The position numbers and the translations under genes are program-made. A stretch of DNA of 64,000 bases, taken from Heracleum sosnowskyi. Lineage: Eukaryota; Streptophyta; Magnoliopsida; Apiales; Apiaceae. Location: assembly GCA_030848705.1 (NCBI GenBank), contig CM061243.1, positions 112,616,674-112,680,673 of the forward strand, read 5' to 3'. The first letter of the stretch is position 1. Each line of letters opens with the position of its first letter. The notes under the pieces were generated by a model. The model made no database searches and was not told where the DNA came from. It worked only from the letters and a program-made list of their open reading frames with translations. Of this stretch, positions 1 to 9,958 are shown one piece after another.

Positions 1-250
1 ATGCCACTGCAGGGCACGAAATACTAAGTTTCATGGTTGGCTTCAGCGGATACAACCAAATCAAGATGCATAAGGATGACATTCGCAAGGTATCATTCAT
101 TACTGCTTTTGGTGTTTAATGCTACTTAGTTATGGCCTTTGGACTCAAGAATGCAGGTGCCACATACCAAAGGTTAGTGAAAAAAAAATTCAAACATCTC
201 ATTGGCAAGACCATGGAGGTTTATGTGGATGACTTGTTAGTCAAAAGCCT
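1..250 (+). pseudogene. Ty3/gypsy reverse transcriptase fragment (left half)
   Basis: One frame encodes the middle of a Ty3/gypsy reverse transcriptase. It shows a GHEILSFM..FSGYNQIKM block, then AFGLKNAGATYQRLV, then the catalytic YVDD box at about 220-232. A TAA at 118-120 interrupts the frame, so the gene is dead. The reading continues across element A at 49027 with DKADHIEHL and a KYAFG block, as expected for the same RT after YVDD. The motif order suits plant Tat/Athila-type gypsy elements (inference). This is the oldest layer of the nest and the target into which element A inserted. The start lies outside the window. Confidence 0.85.
246..250. repeat. TSD of element A, left (AGCCT)
   Basis: AGCCT directly precedes the first LTR of element A and recurs at 49027-49031 directly after its last LTR. 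A 5-bp duplication is the normal footprint of copia integrase. Confidence 0.9.
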
Positions 251-798
251 TGTTAGATCAGAATTCAATGATTATCAGGAGCTAGACTCTACTGATCAGG
301 ATTACTGACGTTATCAGGATTGCATGGTCGTCAGGATCAAGATGCATATCAGGACTGGGATCAGGTTTGATCATCAGGACTGGAAGCTGATCAGGATTCC
401 TACTTCGAGTTATATTTGGAGTCTACTTAAACATGGAAGTTTATTTTGTCAGTTCCTGGTTTGTAGAATGTAGCTATCGATTAAGGATATGTTTCAATCT
501 TTGTAATTGATTAGGACTTATCTTGTTATTAATAGAGAAGCTGTGTGAAGTATATAAACACAGTTTAGGTTTCGTTTTATGAGACACAACATTGAACGAT
601 CATACACTTGAGTATTTGTCTAACCTAGCAGCTCTCAAGAACATCAGAATTTCTTGAGAGAGTTTGTAACAGTTTTATATCAGATTTAATAAAGTTGTTA
701 TTGTTCTTTCATATTTGTAATATATATATCTTACTTAGTCGAGAATCTTATACAATTGTATTCAACCCCCTTCTACAATTGTTATTTACTGGGCAACA
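251..798 (+). repeat. Element A 5' LTR
   Basis: A 548-bp LTR, TG...CA bounded, near-identical to 48479-49026. A TATA box (TATATAAA, 551-558) and an AATAAA signal (688-693) give a U3-R-U5 layout. Its U3 holds seven TCAGGA hexamers between 275 and 396. Confidence 0.93.
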
Positions 799-800
799 AT

Positions 801-812
801 TGGTATCAGAGC
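801..812 (+). promoter_or_regulatory. Element A primer binding site (tRNA-iMet)
   Basis: TGGTATCAGAGC lies two bases after the LTR. This is the standard plant copia primer site, complementary to the 3' end of initiator methionine tRNA. Confidence 0.92.
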
Positions 813-848
813 AAACTGATTTAATTCTGAATCAGATACGATCTAAAG

Positions 849-2910
849 ATGTCGACAACCAAGTATGAAAGCATGAAGATTCCCATCTTGAAGAAATCAG
901 AATATCCAACATGGAGGGTAAAGATGCTGATGTACCTGGAGGCTATGGATCCTGACTATTTGGACAGGATTCGTGATGGACCATATATACCTACGAAGTT
1001 CGTTGAACGAACAGATACTGTACCTGAACATTATGTGGTCAAGGCTAAAAGTGAATGGACTCCAGAAGAAAAAGCTCATGTACTCAGGGAACCAAAGATA
1101 AAGAATATCTTGCACAGTAGTCTTGATGCTGTCATGTCAAACAGAGTGATTGCATGCAAGTCTTCAAAAGAAATCTGGCATACTTTGGAAACTCAGTGCC
1201 AGGGATCTGCATCTGTCAAGAAAAACAGAAGGGCTCTTTTGATTCAAGAATATGAACAATTTGATGCAAGACCCGATGAGAGCCTAACTGATCTATATGA
1301 TAGATTTATGACACTATTAAACAGTTTATCTTTAGTTGACAAGGAATATGAAACTGAAGATTCAAACACCAAATTTCTAAGAGCTTTGCCTGAAGAATGG
1401 GACACTCAGACCTCGATCATTAGACACCAGTATGATCTCAACACTGTGTCTCTTGATGAAGTCTATGGGATGCTAAGAACTCATGATCTTGAAGTTCAAC
1501 AGAGAAAGAACAAGAAAAGTAGCAAGGCAAAATCAATTGCTTTGAAAGTAGAGGCTAAATCAAAAGGAAAAACTGTGGAAGTCTCTAGAAGTAAATCAAG
1601 AATAGTTGAGTCAGATCCTGATGACTCTTCATCAGATACTGATGGCAATCCTGATGCCAATATTGATGATGATTTTTCTGACTCAGACATGGAAGAGATG
1701 GTTGCTATGATTGTCAGAAACTTCATAAGGATGAAGTTCAGGAAGAATAGAAGACAAGGCAACTTTTAGAAAAAGACTTTCAATGCAGACAAAGACAAGT
1801 ATATCGAAAAGGACAGCAAAGGTAGCAAATTTGACAAGTCAAAGGTTAGATGCTACAAGTGTAATGGTATGCTCTAATGGCCAATGCTGATGTAACTGCT
1901 GCTCCTGATGATAAGGTACTAAATATTATCTTTGATTTTGATACTGATAATGCTTCTGAGTTAAGACGTTTTCTAAAGTCATTACATATTAGCTTTAGAA
2001 GTCAAACTGCTGAAAATACTAGGATCTTATCTGAGATGTCTGAACTTAGAAAAAGGAATGACATATTAGAAGCTGAATTTTATCGTATGCAAAAAGTACA
2101 AAAAGAATGTGATAATGCTAAACACATGTACTTAGAGATGAAATCTAAATGTACTTCTCTTGAAAAGGAACTTGAATATGCTAATGAGAAAATCAGAACC
2201 TGGATAGACTCTGGAAGGAAATTTCATGAGATTAATACCTCTAAGAGTTGGAAAGAGTGTCTAGGATATAAGTCAGATGAGGATAAGAAATTGAAAGAGA
2301 AAATTGTCATTGATGAGACAGTCAGTCCAAAGACTTATAGACATGTTATAGACGCAACCAAATCTAAGATTACTCCTGTTAATTTTGTTTTTGGTAAGGA
2401 TTCCAATTCTACTTTTGAAAAGGGATCTACCTCTACTCAAGGAATTAAAATTATAAAGTCTAAACCTGTCATGAATAAAGTCACTAAGAATGTAGGACTA
2501 TTGTCTCAGAAACAGCTTAAGGATAAAATCTGTATAGTGACAGATAAGAAAAAGGAAGCTACTGTCAAGAGAAACAGGAATGGTAAAGTTGGGATCAATA
2601 AAGAGAATGGTTACAAATATATCCCAAATGCACCTAAAAAGTGTTGTTTTAACTGTGGTAACTCTAATCATCTTTCTATTGATTGTAAGAAGAGTAACAA
2701 GAAAAGTACTGAAATTCCTATTTCTGATGTCAAGAGTAGATCAGTATTTTATAACCAACAGAAGTCCTGTTTTCATTGTGGTAGTATATGGCATTCTATT
2801 TATACTTGTAAAGATTATCATGAGTTGTACTATAACTTTTATGATCCATTGCCTAAGGTTGATAAAAATAGTGCAAACTCTGGTAGCATTAAGAATGTCA
2901 AGTTGGAACA
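849..2910 (+). pseudogene. Element A gag (broken; continues at 41181)
   Basis: Copia gag starts at ATG 849 with the N-terminal block KIPILKKSEYPTWRVKM and a UBN2-type gag domain (about residues 10-220). It is broken twice. A TAG at 1767-1769 ends the first 306 codons. At about 1865 the first zinc knuckle is cut short: it begins CYKCNG and jumps straight to sequence normally found downstream, so part of the knuckle is deleted and the frame changes. A second open stretch from 1877 has a coiled-coil-like region and two CCHC-type knuckles (CCFNCGNSNHLSIDC and CFHCGSIWHSIYTC). Element B then interrupts the gene after base 2910, and the frame resumes at 41181. Gag would form the virus-like particle. 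An alternative frame at 2580-2990 is a shadow. Confidence 0.85.
2906..2910. repeat. TSD of element B, left (GAACA)
   Basis: GAACA occurs here and again at 41181-41185, directly beyond element B's LTR. The gag frame of element A continues in phase across the two copies, which confirms this as the insertion point. Confidence 0.82.
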
Positions 2911-3742
2911 TGTTAAGCCTTGGAAATCCCAGATGGTATAATGACCAGATAACCGAACAAGTAGCTAGACAAGATTATGAAATTGTCTGAATGTAACCAA
3001 AGTTTGAATAAAAAAAATTCATTGTTTTGCTTTACATATCAGTATCTCATAGTAATTGTAAAGTGAAAGAAATGATATCACTTTAAACAGTAAACTAACA
3101 TACTCATCAGCGCTACTAATCACCATCAGGACTTATCAAACACACTCTTTCTTTTCTCTGTTTAATGCAAAATAGATCCTTTACCAATCATACTTTTTCG
3201 AAAAACAAATGTCTAATCTCAAAATTATAAAATGTCTGAAACAAAGAAATTATTTTAACCATCAGAGATTAAAACAAAGTTACCTCGGCATATGTCACAC
3301 AATACATCAGTGTTTACCATTTGTCCTTCTTTGTCAATAAACTCTTTTCTCAAACTGTACAGGTGTGAAAATATGTGTGTGTAATAGCAGAGTTTACCGA
3401 AATCAATATTTAGATCATCTCAAAGTGCATAAAATCCACAAACTAAAGTAGTAAAAACTGGTTGCCTAAACTCTCATGTATAACATAAAATCTGAATTTA
3501 TATCTAAACTATGTATACTGATATCCTTTCATTTGGATATGTCTTTTATTTTTCACCCCCTTTCTTTATTATTATTATTATTTTTTTTTTCCAGTAATCA
3601 GTGGTTGGCACTAGTCACCAAAAATCAAAGATTTTAGCCCTTATTTCATACAATAAGTTCCTGGATCTTCCTAGGCACAACATGATCTCAAAGGAATTTG
3701 TGCTCTGTTTGGCATCTTTTGATTTGAGGGTGAATTTTTGTC
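2911..3742 (-). other. Element B 3' noncoding remainder
   Basis: AT-rich sequence without a credible gene. On the reverse strand it continues the post-pol region 36385-36830 of element B. It includes a purine-rich stretch (3554-3567, AAAGAAAGGGGGTG on the reverse strand) and a (TTA)n microsatellite near 3565-3590. No match to the 5' LTR is seen except about nine bases at 2911-2919. Small open frames here are not supported. Confidence 0.6.
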
Positions 3743-3747
3743 AATTA
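3743..3747. repeat. TSD of element C, left (AATTA)
   Basis: AATTA here is repeated at 36385-36389, outside the two outermost LTRs of the tandem element C. One TSD pair therefore brackets the whole three-LTR array. Confidence 0.9.
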
Positions 3748-4785
3748 TGTTATTCCCAAATGACCTAACAGAATTGTAGAAGGGGGGGTTGAATACAATT
3801 CTTGATATTTTCTTAAACTTAAAACAATGATAAAATAAAACTGAACTGAATAAACAAAAACACAAGATATCAATAATTCAGTTGGATTGTTTGATGATCC
3901 AACTGAAGTGTTTTTATTGCGGAAATAATCTGTGATACAAAAGTACACAGCTGCTCAGTTACAGAGTTGTAGAGAAGAATGCTCTCAAAGATAGCTAATA
4001 CAAACTATTTGTTTTTCTTCTCTTACATTCTTTCTAACTGCTACACTTGGTTATATATTCCCAAGTTTACAATACTATTTTTGGCTACTCTAAAGTACAC
4101 TAAAGATAACCGCCAATAGTTTGCTTTTCATCCCTTTGTCCAGTGGTCCTTGGAGATCCTTGCTTTTGTCTTCATGCTTATTATGATCACTCCCAAGAGC
4201 CCAATTGGAAACTGGGATGTTTCCTTATTCCCCATGTCCATTTTAATGGTTTCCAATGCAAAGTACACTTCCACATCACCTTTAGATCTGTTCAGTAAAC
4301 TGTCACTATCACTTTGTCAACTATTCAGAAAAGCAATAATGATTCGTTGATAGCAGGGAGATGTGTTTCGTTGATAGCTTTATTCTCCATTTCGTTGATG
4401 AGTAAACTTCATTTCGTTGATGAGTAAACTTCATTCCGTTGATGGTGTATCCTTGTTCCGTTGATAGAGTAATCTTCATACCGTTGACATGTCTTCACTT
4501 AGGCAAAATTACAAGGCATGATATACTTACAATTAACCAACCTATTTTGCCTATCTAGTACTTAGTCAACATGACTTAGGAAACCTATCTAATACATACA
4601 TCAAATGCATATCAAACTGTGAAGTATTGTACAGTGCAATTGCTACAACACTCATTCCGTTGATGAGCTTCCTGTCAACGAAACACTGCAAAGCATGCCA
4701 TTTCGTTGACAGTTACAAAATAACTTAATACAAAATCTACTAAGTGTTTTTACAATTATCATCAAGAATCAACATATTCCTAACA
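3748..4785 (-). repeat. Element C LTR 1 (3' LTR of unit 1)
   Basis: 1038 bp, TGTT...AACA. A reverse-strand TATA box lies around 4051-4060 (TATATAAC). It contains ten CGTTGA/TCAACG hexamers between 4345 and 4709. Two reverse-strand open frames (about 3671-3948) recur in every LTR and are not genes. Confidence 0.94.
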
Positions 4786-4797
4786 ATCTCCCCCAAT
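4786..4797 (-). promoter_or_regulatory. Polypurine tract, element C unit 1
   Basis: On the reverse strand TTGGGGGAGAT abuts the LTR start TGTTAGGAAT. This is the plus-strand priming site. The 170 bases from here to ORF3 hold nothing else recognisable. Confidence 0.85.
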
Positions 4798-4971
4798 TTA
4801 TGACTGATAGAATAACAGCCATAAATCAAGAGCCTTGATGATAACAAAAACACTCAGACATATTACCCATGATTAAAAGTAAAAATTGCATTGAGCTTCA
4901 TAAAGTTTTAGACATAAACAAGACTTACAAGACTAATGCCCAAATGTGCTCCTCTAGACTGAGCAAATGAT

Positions 4972-7900
4972 TCATCTTGGTCTTCTTTGAGGCATAGTCT
5001 TCTTCCCTCTCCTAGAGTTGTTCTCCTCAATCTGGACCTGTAGCCTTCTGTAAAAGATCTTCTCTTCTTCATCTTGATCACCAAGCTTGGATTGCATGAA
5101 CCTTAGAGTTTGATTAGATGCCTTATCCAGCTGGTCTTCCATCCTGAAGAACCTTCTGCAGTTGTCCTTGTCCTTAAATTCCATCATCCAGTAAGGTTGA
5201 AGATGGATCTTCTTTCCTGTTGAGGGCACTCTTAGCATCCTGGGAAGAGCCTCAGGCTTGTTCCAGCTAGCCTTTATTTGACATATCTTGGAGACCACCT
5301 CAGACTTGGCTGTTTTGGTGAAGCCAAAGTCTTTCTTCAAGCATCTAAACACTGTGAGTAGTGTTTGGTAGCCTTCTCCTAAAATTCTGTAGAGAGGCCA
5401 TATTTGTTCTCTACCACCCTTGTATGTGAAAACCAATCTTTCAGGTAACTTTTGAGAAGCTGCAATGCCCCTTACTTCCACCAGGTTGTCTAAATCAAGA
5501 TGTAAGCTGGATTCTTCCCTGATGTCAGCAATGTACATGCAGTCCTCTGGATTTGTAGGGGGTTTCTGAGATTGTGGCTTCCTCACAAATACTGGCTTTG
5601 CCTCGACAGCCCTTTTCTTTGTCTTCATTGGTTGATCCTTTTCAAATAGGAACTTTGGAAAATAGGCTTCATCAAATTCAATAGGCTCCTCCTTTGGCAT
5701 GATTGGTTGATCATGAAAGTTGACAGGGTGTGCAGGGTCACAGGCCAACTTTCCTCCAATAGGTAGGTCAATAGGAATTTGATGTGCACTTGTTGTGGAA
5801 GGGGCTTGAGCAGTGTCCAGAGAGTCCTCTTTTTCAAAGTTCAGATTCCTCTTAGCTCTAGCCTTTGGTTGCCTTACACTTTTCCTTGCTGGTTCAGCTT
5901 CATTAGCTCCATCCTTGGCTTTTTCTTCCTGAAAGGTCTCTTCATCTTCAAGTGCTTGAGCAACTGCCAATGCTTGCATTGCTGCCCTTTCAGATTCTTC
6001 AGCCTTGGCCTTTGCAAAATTTGGGTGACCAACCCAAATGCAGATTTCCTTGCTGTCCCTGTAGATGATGGCCCTTTGATTCTTTATGCTTAGATGATTG
6101 CTTTCCTTGCTCTCAATGATCAGCTTCCCTAGGACTTTGAACTCATCTGGCTTTGGAGCAGGATAAAATATCCTTTCAATGTTCTTGCCTTTGGGTTTGG
6201 CAGGTGATATTGGAGACATCCCTCTTGCATCCACATTCTTAAAGCATGAAGATTGACCCTTCTCATTTCTTGAATCTTGAAAGATTCCATGCTGAAGGGG
6301 CTCTATAGCATAAGAGCTCTTGAACTGTGGCTCCATTTGTACAATCACCATTGCATTTGTTGATGGCTGATCTGTCTTTGAAGATTCAGTAATGTTCTTG
6401 AACCTTGCTTCTATGTTGGACCAGTGATCTTTGATTTGTTCTGCAAGTTTCATCCTCATAGAAGCTTCCTGGATCAGGTCAATACTATCCTTCTTCTTCT
6501 TCCCAAACTCCCCCATTGCTAGTGGCTCCTGTGGCAGTGAAATGGCTGGGACCAACACCTTTGTGATTTGAATGTTTAGCTCCTTAGATTTCTCCCCCTT
6601 TTTGTTAGCATCAAGAGAGATGACTGGGAGTCCTTGAGCTGCCACTAGCTGAGTGAGTAGCTGAGTTTGCTTCTCCTGTTCCTTCTGCATTTGAGAAAGT
6701 GTAGCTTCCACCTTGTCCACTCTTGTAGAGAGAGTTTTCAAGGATGTAGCCACCTCAGGTTCCTTAGAGAAAAACCTGGTCATCTTGGACACAGTGAGAA
6801 GAGGGAGCTTTTCATCGATCATCCTGTAGTTAGCATCCCTGAGATTGCTAATGGAGTCCTTGATTTCTGTAGCCTCAATCCTTGTCTGCATCATTTGTAG
6901 CCTTTGAATTTCCAGAGAATCCATGATGGCCTTGTAGAATTTCTTGTCCCTTGCATTTGCAGACTCATGAGCTAGATAGGCCTCATTGTACTGCCTTGAG
7001 ATAGCAGCATCTAGAGTGACTCTTCCATGCATACCCTGAGAAAGCCAGCCTGGTGTAGGAGGCACCACAGAAGTCCCAGTCTGTGAAGTGGTGGCCACCT
7101 GTAGATTATCACCATAGCTGTCCTCATCATCAGAAAACTCAAAGTCTCCACTTGCTGCAGCTCCTGGAGGTAGATTGGTCAAGGCATCCTTTGCTCTTTG
7201 CATTGATGCAGTAGTATGAATTAAGTTGAGTGACCTTTCTGCCTCCACATTGCCCTGTTGAGCCATAACTTGATAGGCTGGTACAGGATGAGTAAAGGTC
7301 TCAGGATCCAGGGAAATACTATCCAGAGTTTGTTGATAAAGCTCTTGGAAAGTAAGTTCCCTTTCTCCCTCACTGACCTCCATTAACTCATTAGCAATGG
7401 CTGCTTCCACCCTTATTGCTCCTGTAGTCCCTTCTCTCTCTCCACTCTTTTCTTGCATCATGGGCTCCCCATGGCTCACACCTCTCACACCCTCACCTTC
7501 ACCTACTAAGGTGGTACTCTCAAACTCTCCTTTTGCCTGGCTGGAAGAAATAGCCAGCCTCTCACTCTCATTCTCTCCTTTTGCCTGGCTGCAAGCCAGC
7601 CTCTCAATTTCACTCCCTCTCAAACCTAAAAGTGTCTCAACTACCACCAGGTCATCTACACTAGTTGTGGAAACAACTGGATTTTCAATAAGGGGTGTAG
7701 ATGGACCTATCAACGGAATGGTAGTTTGAACTGTCAACGGTATGGATACCGTTGATGGAGAAACACTTGTCAACGAAAGAAGCTGTTTCGTTGATGAAGT
7801 CAATAAAGCACTTTGAGAAAGTGAAATTACAGTAGAATCTGTGGTGATTGATTTTAGAGATTGGTCCACAGATCCTCTTGCAACTTCAGAAAAAATTGGT

Positions 7901-9420
7901 TGATGGCCCAACAAATCACTTAACAAGTGATGGCCACCAGCTTCAGAGTGGGGCTTCTCCAAGATTAGAGTTGGAGAATCAGGAAAAGATGTATGGATCA
8001 TGTCCACATCTAAAGATTGAGTTGGTGAATTGGATGGAGATAAATCAAGATTAATGTTTAGAGAGTGGGACTGTAACCCCAGAGAAATAATAGGGGTTAC
8101 ATCAACCTGAATTTGAGAAACTGGAAGTGTTGCTTCCAGTGTGTGTGCACCCTGTGAACCCTTGGTCTTTTGCTTCACTCTCCTTTGGTATTGGGAAAAT
8201 GTAGACTGTGGGCTTGAAGTGTCCCTTACCCTTTTGGACTGTGCTCTAGGTGGAGAGCTTGTTTCAATAATCACATCCTTTTGGGAGGATGCAATTAGAC
8301 TTGTGTTTAAATCCATTTTACTCATTGTGCCTTGTTGGGAAGACACAATGGGGCTAGGCTGGGAAACACTTACCTCACCTTCCTTATTCTTGGGGTTTCT
8401 TTGATTTTCACCCCTCCCCTCACCTCTCACAACTCCAGACTCACTCCCCTTAGGTTGTGTGGTAGTTTTTACAACAGGTGCCTTTTGAGAAGCACCTGAG
8501 GTTGGCTTGGAGGATTTCTTTGATTTTGATTTAGTTGCTGGGGCAGGAGCCTGTTGGGTCACAGCTACAGACTCCATAGCAACAAGGTTGGAGGAGACAA
8601 TAGAAGTAACAGCTATACTAATAGGGATAGTAGTAGTTACCTCAATGATTGGCAGATACACCACTGGAACATCACCATTGTAGTTCAGCCTCAGTATGTC
8701 TGTCAATACTCTCTTTTCTTGTACAAAGCACTCAAACCTGGCATTAGGGTTAGAGATAACTAATGGTGCTGGACTAACATGATTAGCCAGCATCATCAGA
8801 AACCTTGCATAATAGATATTTTTCTTCCTATTTGCCCTATCACCCAACTTAGCACCAATTTCATAAATAAGTTGGGTGCTAAAGTTGTAATATCTATCAT
8901 TTAGAAGCATGGTTAGGAGAATTAACATAGAATTAGTTAATGCATCAAAATTACTAATCTTTCCAGAAAAGACCTTAATGAATGCATCAGCTAAATAACT
9001 GTATTCCCTAACCAAACCTCTCCTAATTATTCTACCCAGATTATTAGTAGGCAAAGAGTAGTTTATAGAATTTAGCATGGTAGTTATTTCAGTGTTAGTA
9101 GGCAAAGCATCACAGTTATTATCAGGAATATGTAAACATGCTTGCAAAACATCAGAATTAACTATGTACTCATTACCTTGAAGAGTGAATTGCAGTGTGC
9201 CGTTTGTTCCACTATACTCACATGAGGTCCAAATCTCCTCGATTACTACATTGTAGAGTGGTGTAGAGTGAAACATCGCATAGCTCAACTTACAGTTCCT
9301 CATGAAATCCATCATTTTGAAAAAGATGCTGTTCGGACTCTCCTTAACGACAAATGGAATGGAATTGTTCTTCTCATAGATGAACCCACCAGCAGACATA
9401 AGCTTGACTATGGGTGCCAT
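4972..9420 (-). CDS. Element C unit 1 ORF3: giant post-pol protein, intact
   Basis: 1482 aa, intact, in the place where SIRE elements carry an envelope-like ORF. Visible parts: an N-terminal globular block of about 250 residues beginning MAPIVKLMSAGG, with FFKMMDFMRNCKLSYAM and EEIWTSCEY, recalling domains in other plant retroelement extra ORFs. Then a long Ser/Thr/Pro-rich low-complexity region (about 280-620), a coiled-coil segment near 880-930 (TRVDKVEATLSQMQ), a basic patch near 1187 (RKSVRQPKARAKR) and a C-terminal globular block (about 1297-1430) ending in an acidic coil. No signal peptide or membrane segment is evident, so I do not call it an envelope. It lies 538 bp after pol and was probably made from a spliced or internally started transcript. 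Function unknown. Confidence 0.85.
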   Translation of the reverse strand: MAPIVKLMSAGGFIYEKNNSIPFVVKESPNSIFFKMMDFMRNCKLSYAMFHSTPLYNVVIEEIWTSCEYSGTNGTLQFTLQGNEYIVNSDVLQACLHIPDNNCDALPTNTEITTMLNSINYSLPTNNLGRIIRRGLVREYSYLADAFIKVFSGKISNFDALTNSMLILLTMLLNDRYYNFSTQLIYEIGAKLGDRANRKKNIYYARFLMMLANHVSPAPLVISNPNARFECFVQEKRVLTDILRLNYNGDVPVVYLPIIEVTTTIPISIAVTSIVSSNLVAMESVAVTQQAPAPATKSKSKKSSKPTSGASQKAPVVKTTTQPKGSESGVVRGEGRGENQRNPKNKEGEVSVSQPSPIVSSQQGTMSKMDLNTSLIASSQKDVIIETSSPPRAQSKRVRDTSSPQSTFSQYQRRVKQKTKGSQGAHTLEATLPVSQIQVDVTPIISLGLQSHSLNINLDLSPSNSPTQSLDVDMIHTSFPDSPTLILEKPHSEAGGHHLLSDLLGHQPIFSEVARGSVDQSLKSITTDSTVISLSQSALLTSSTKQLLSLTSVSPSTVSIPLTVQTTIPLIGPSTPLIENPVVSTTSVDDLVVVETLLGLRGSEIERLACSQAKGENESERLAISSSQAKGEFESTTLVGEGEGVRGVSHGEPMMQEKSGEREGTTGAIRVEAAIANELMEVSEGERELTFQELYQQTLDSISLDPETFTHPVPAYQVMAQQGNVEAERSLNLIHTTASMQRAKDALTNLPPGAAASGDFEFSDDEDSYGDNLQVATTSQTGTSVVPPTPGWLSQGMHGRVTLDAAISRQYNEAYLAHESANARDKKFYKAIMDSLEIQRLQMMQTRIEATEIKDSISNLRDANYRMIDEKLPLLTVSKMTRFFSKEPEVATSLKTLSTRVDKVEATLSQMQKEQEKQTQLLTQLVAAQGLPVISLDANKKGEKSKELNIQITKVLVPAISLPQEPLAMGEFGKKKKDSIDLIQEASMRMKLAEQIKDHWSNIEARFKNITESSKTDQPSTNAMVIVQMEPQFKSSYAIEPLQHGIFQDSRNEKGQSSCFKNVDARGMSPISPAKPKGKNIERIFYPAPKPDEFKVLGKLIIESKESNHLSIKNQRAIIYRDSKEICIWVGHPNFAKAKAEESERAAMQALAVAQALEDEETFQEEKAKDGANEAEPARKSVRQPKARAKRNLNFEKEDSLDTAQAPSTTSAHQIPIDLPIGGKLACDPAHPVNFHDQPIMPKEEPIEFDEAYFPKFLFEKDQPMKTKKRAVEAKPVFVRKPQSQKPPTNPEDCMYIADIREESSLHLDLDNLVEVRGIAASQKLPERLVFTYKGGREQIWPLYRILGEGYQTLLTVFRCLKKDFGFTKTAKSEVVSKICQIKASWNKPEALPRMLRVPSTGKKIHLQPYWMMEFKDKDNCRRFFRMEDQLDKASNQTLRFMQSKLGDQDEEEKIFYRRLQVQIEENNSRRGKKTMPQRRPR

Positions 9421-9958
9421 TGTTGAGTGAGGAAAAGCTTCGAGCTGTATTGCTTGTTAGAGAGAAGAAGCTAGAAAAACTTTTGGAATTTTTGAGAACA
9501 GGTAGAAATGAAATAAAGAAATTAAAATTTCTTAAATACTTCCCCAAAAGTTCTCAGAAATTAAGTCCAATAATTAATCTAAATTACCTGATTGGCTTAA
9601 AAAGTAACCGTTAGAATTAAATATTACCACGATTTATGCTTACAGGGGTGTATGTATAGATCGTGATAAAGAACGTGAAATTTCAACGGTTCAGATTAAA
9701 AAGCGCTACATCAACGAATCAGGATTGGGCGGTTAAAGTCCAGTCTTATTTCGTTGATAAAGCTGCATTTCGTTGATATAAAAGAGCTATCAACGAAACA
9801 CCCAGAAAAATGCTAAGACTGTCAACGAAATGGTGCGTTTCGTTGACATAGTAATTTTGACTTAGACAAAATTTCACCTTTTCCTGAGAAAATCAATTCA
9901 CAGAAAAATTATGGCAAGTTCCTGGCTGCATTATGACTTGCAAATATCTCAAAAATAA
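9421..9958 (-). other. Pol-ORF3 spacer of element C unit 1
   Basis: 538 bp without a gene. It holds seven CGTTGA/TCAACG hexamers in both orientations between 9683 and 9846, the densest patch in the element. A forward open frame at 9414-9614 has no support. Confidence 0.8.

Noticed and set aside
3554..3567. Treating the purine tract plus 2911-3555 as element B's 3' LTR
   Set aside because: The sequence does not match the 5' LTR beyond about nine terminal bases.
3671..3948. Reverse-strand open frames (MCFCLFSS..., MYFCITDY...) in the element C LTR
   Set aside because: They recur in all three LTRs because the LTRs are copies, cross the LTR edge, and have no protein features.
4150..4350. 66-codon forward frame in each element C LTR
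   Set aside because: Lies in LTR untranslated sequence, antisense to the element; no start context or family signal.
7397..7729. Forward frames opposite ORF3 (for example 110 codons rich in Ser/Pro/Leu)
   Set aside because: Shadows of the Ser/Thr-rich low-complexity ORF3 on the other strand.
4972..9420. Calling ORF3 an envelope gene
   Set aside because: No signal peptide, fusion peptide or transmembrane helix could be seen; position alone is not enough.
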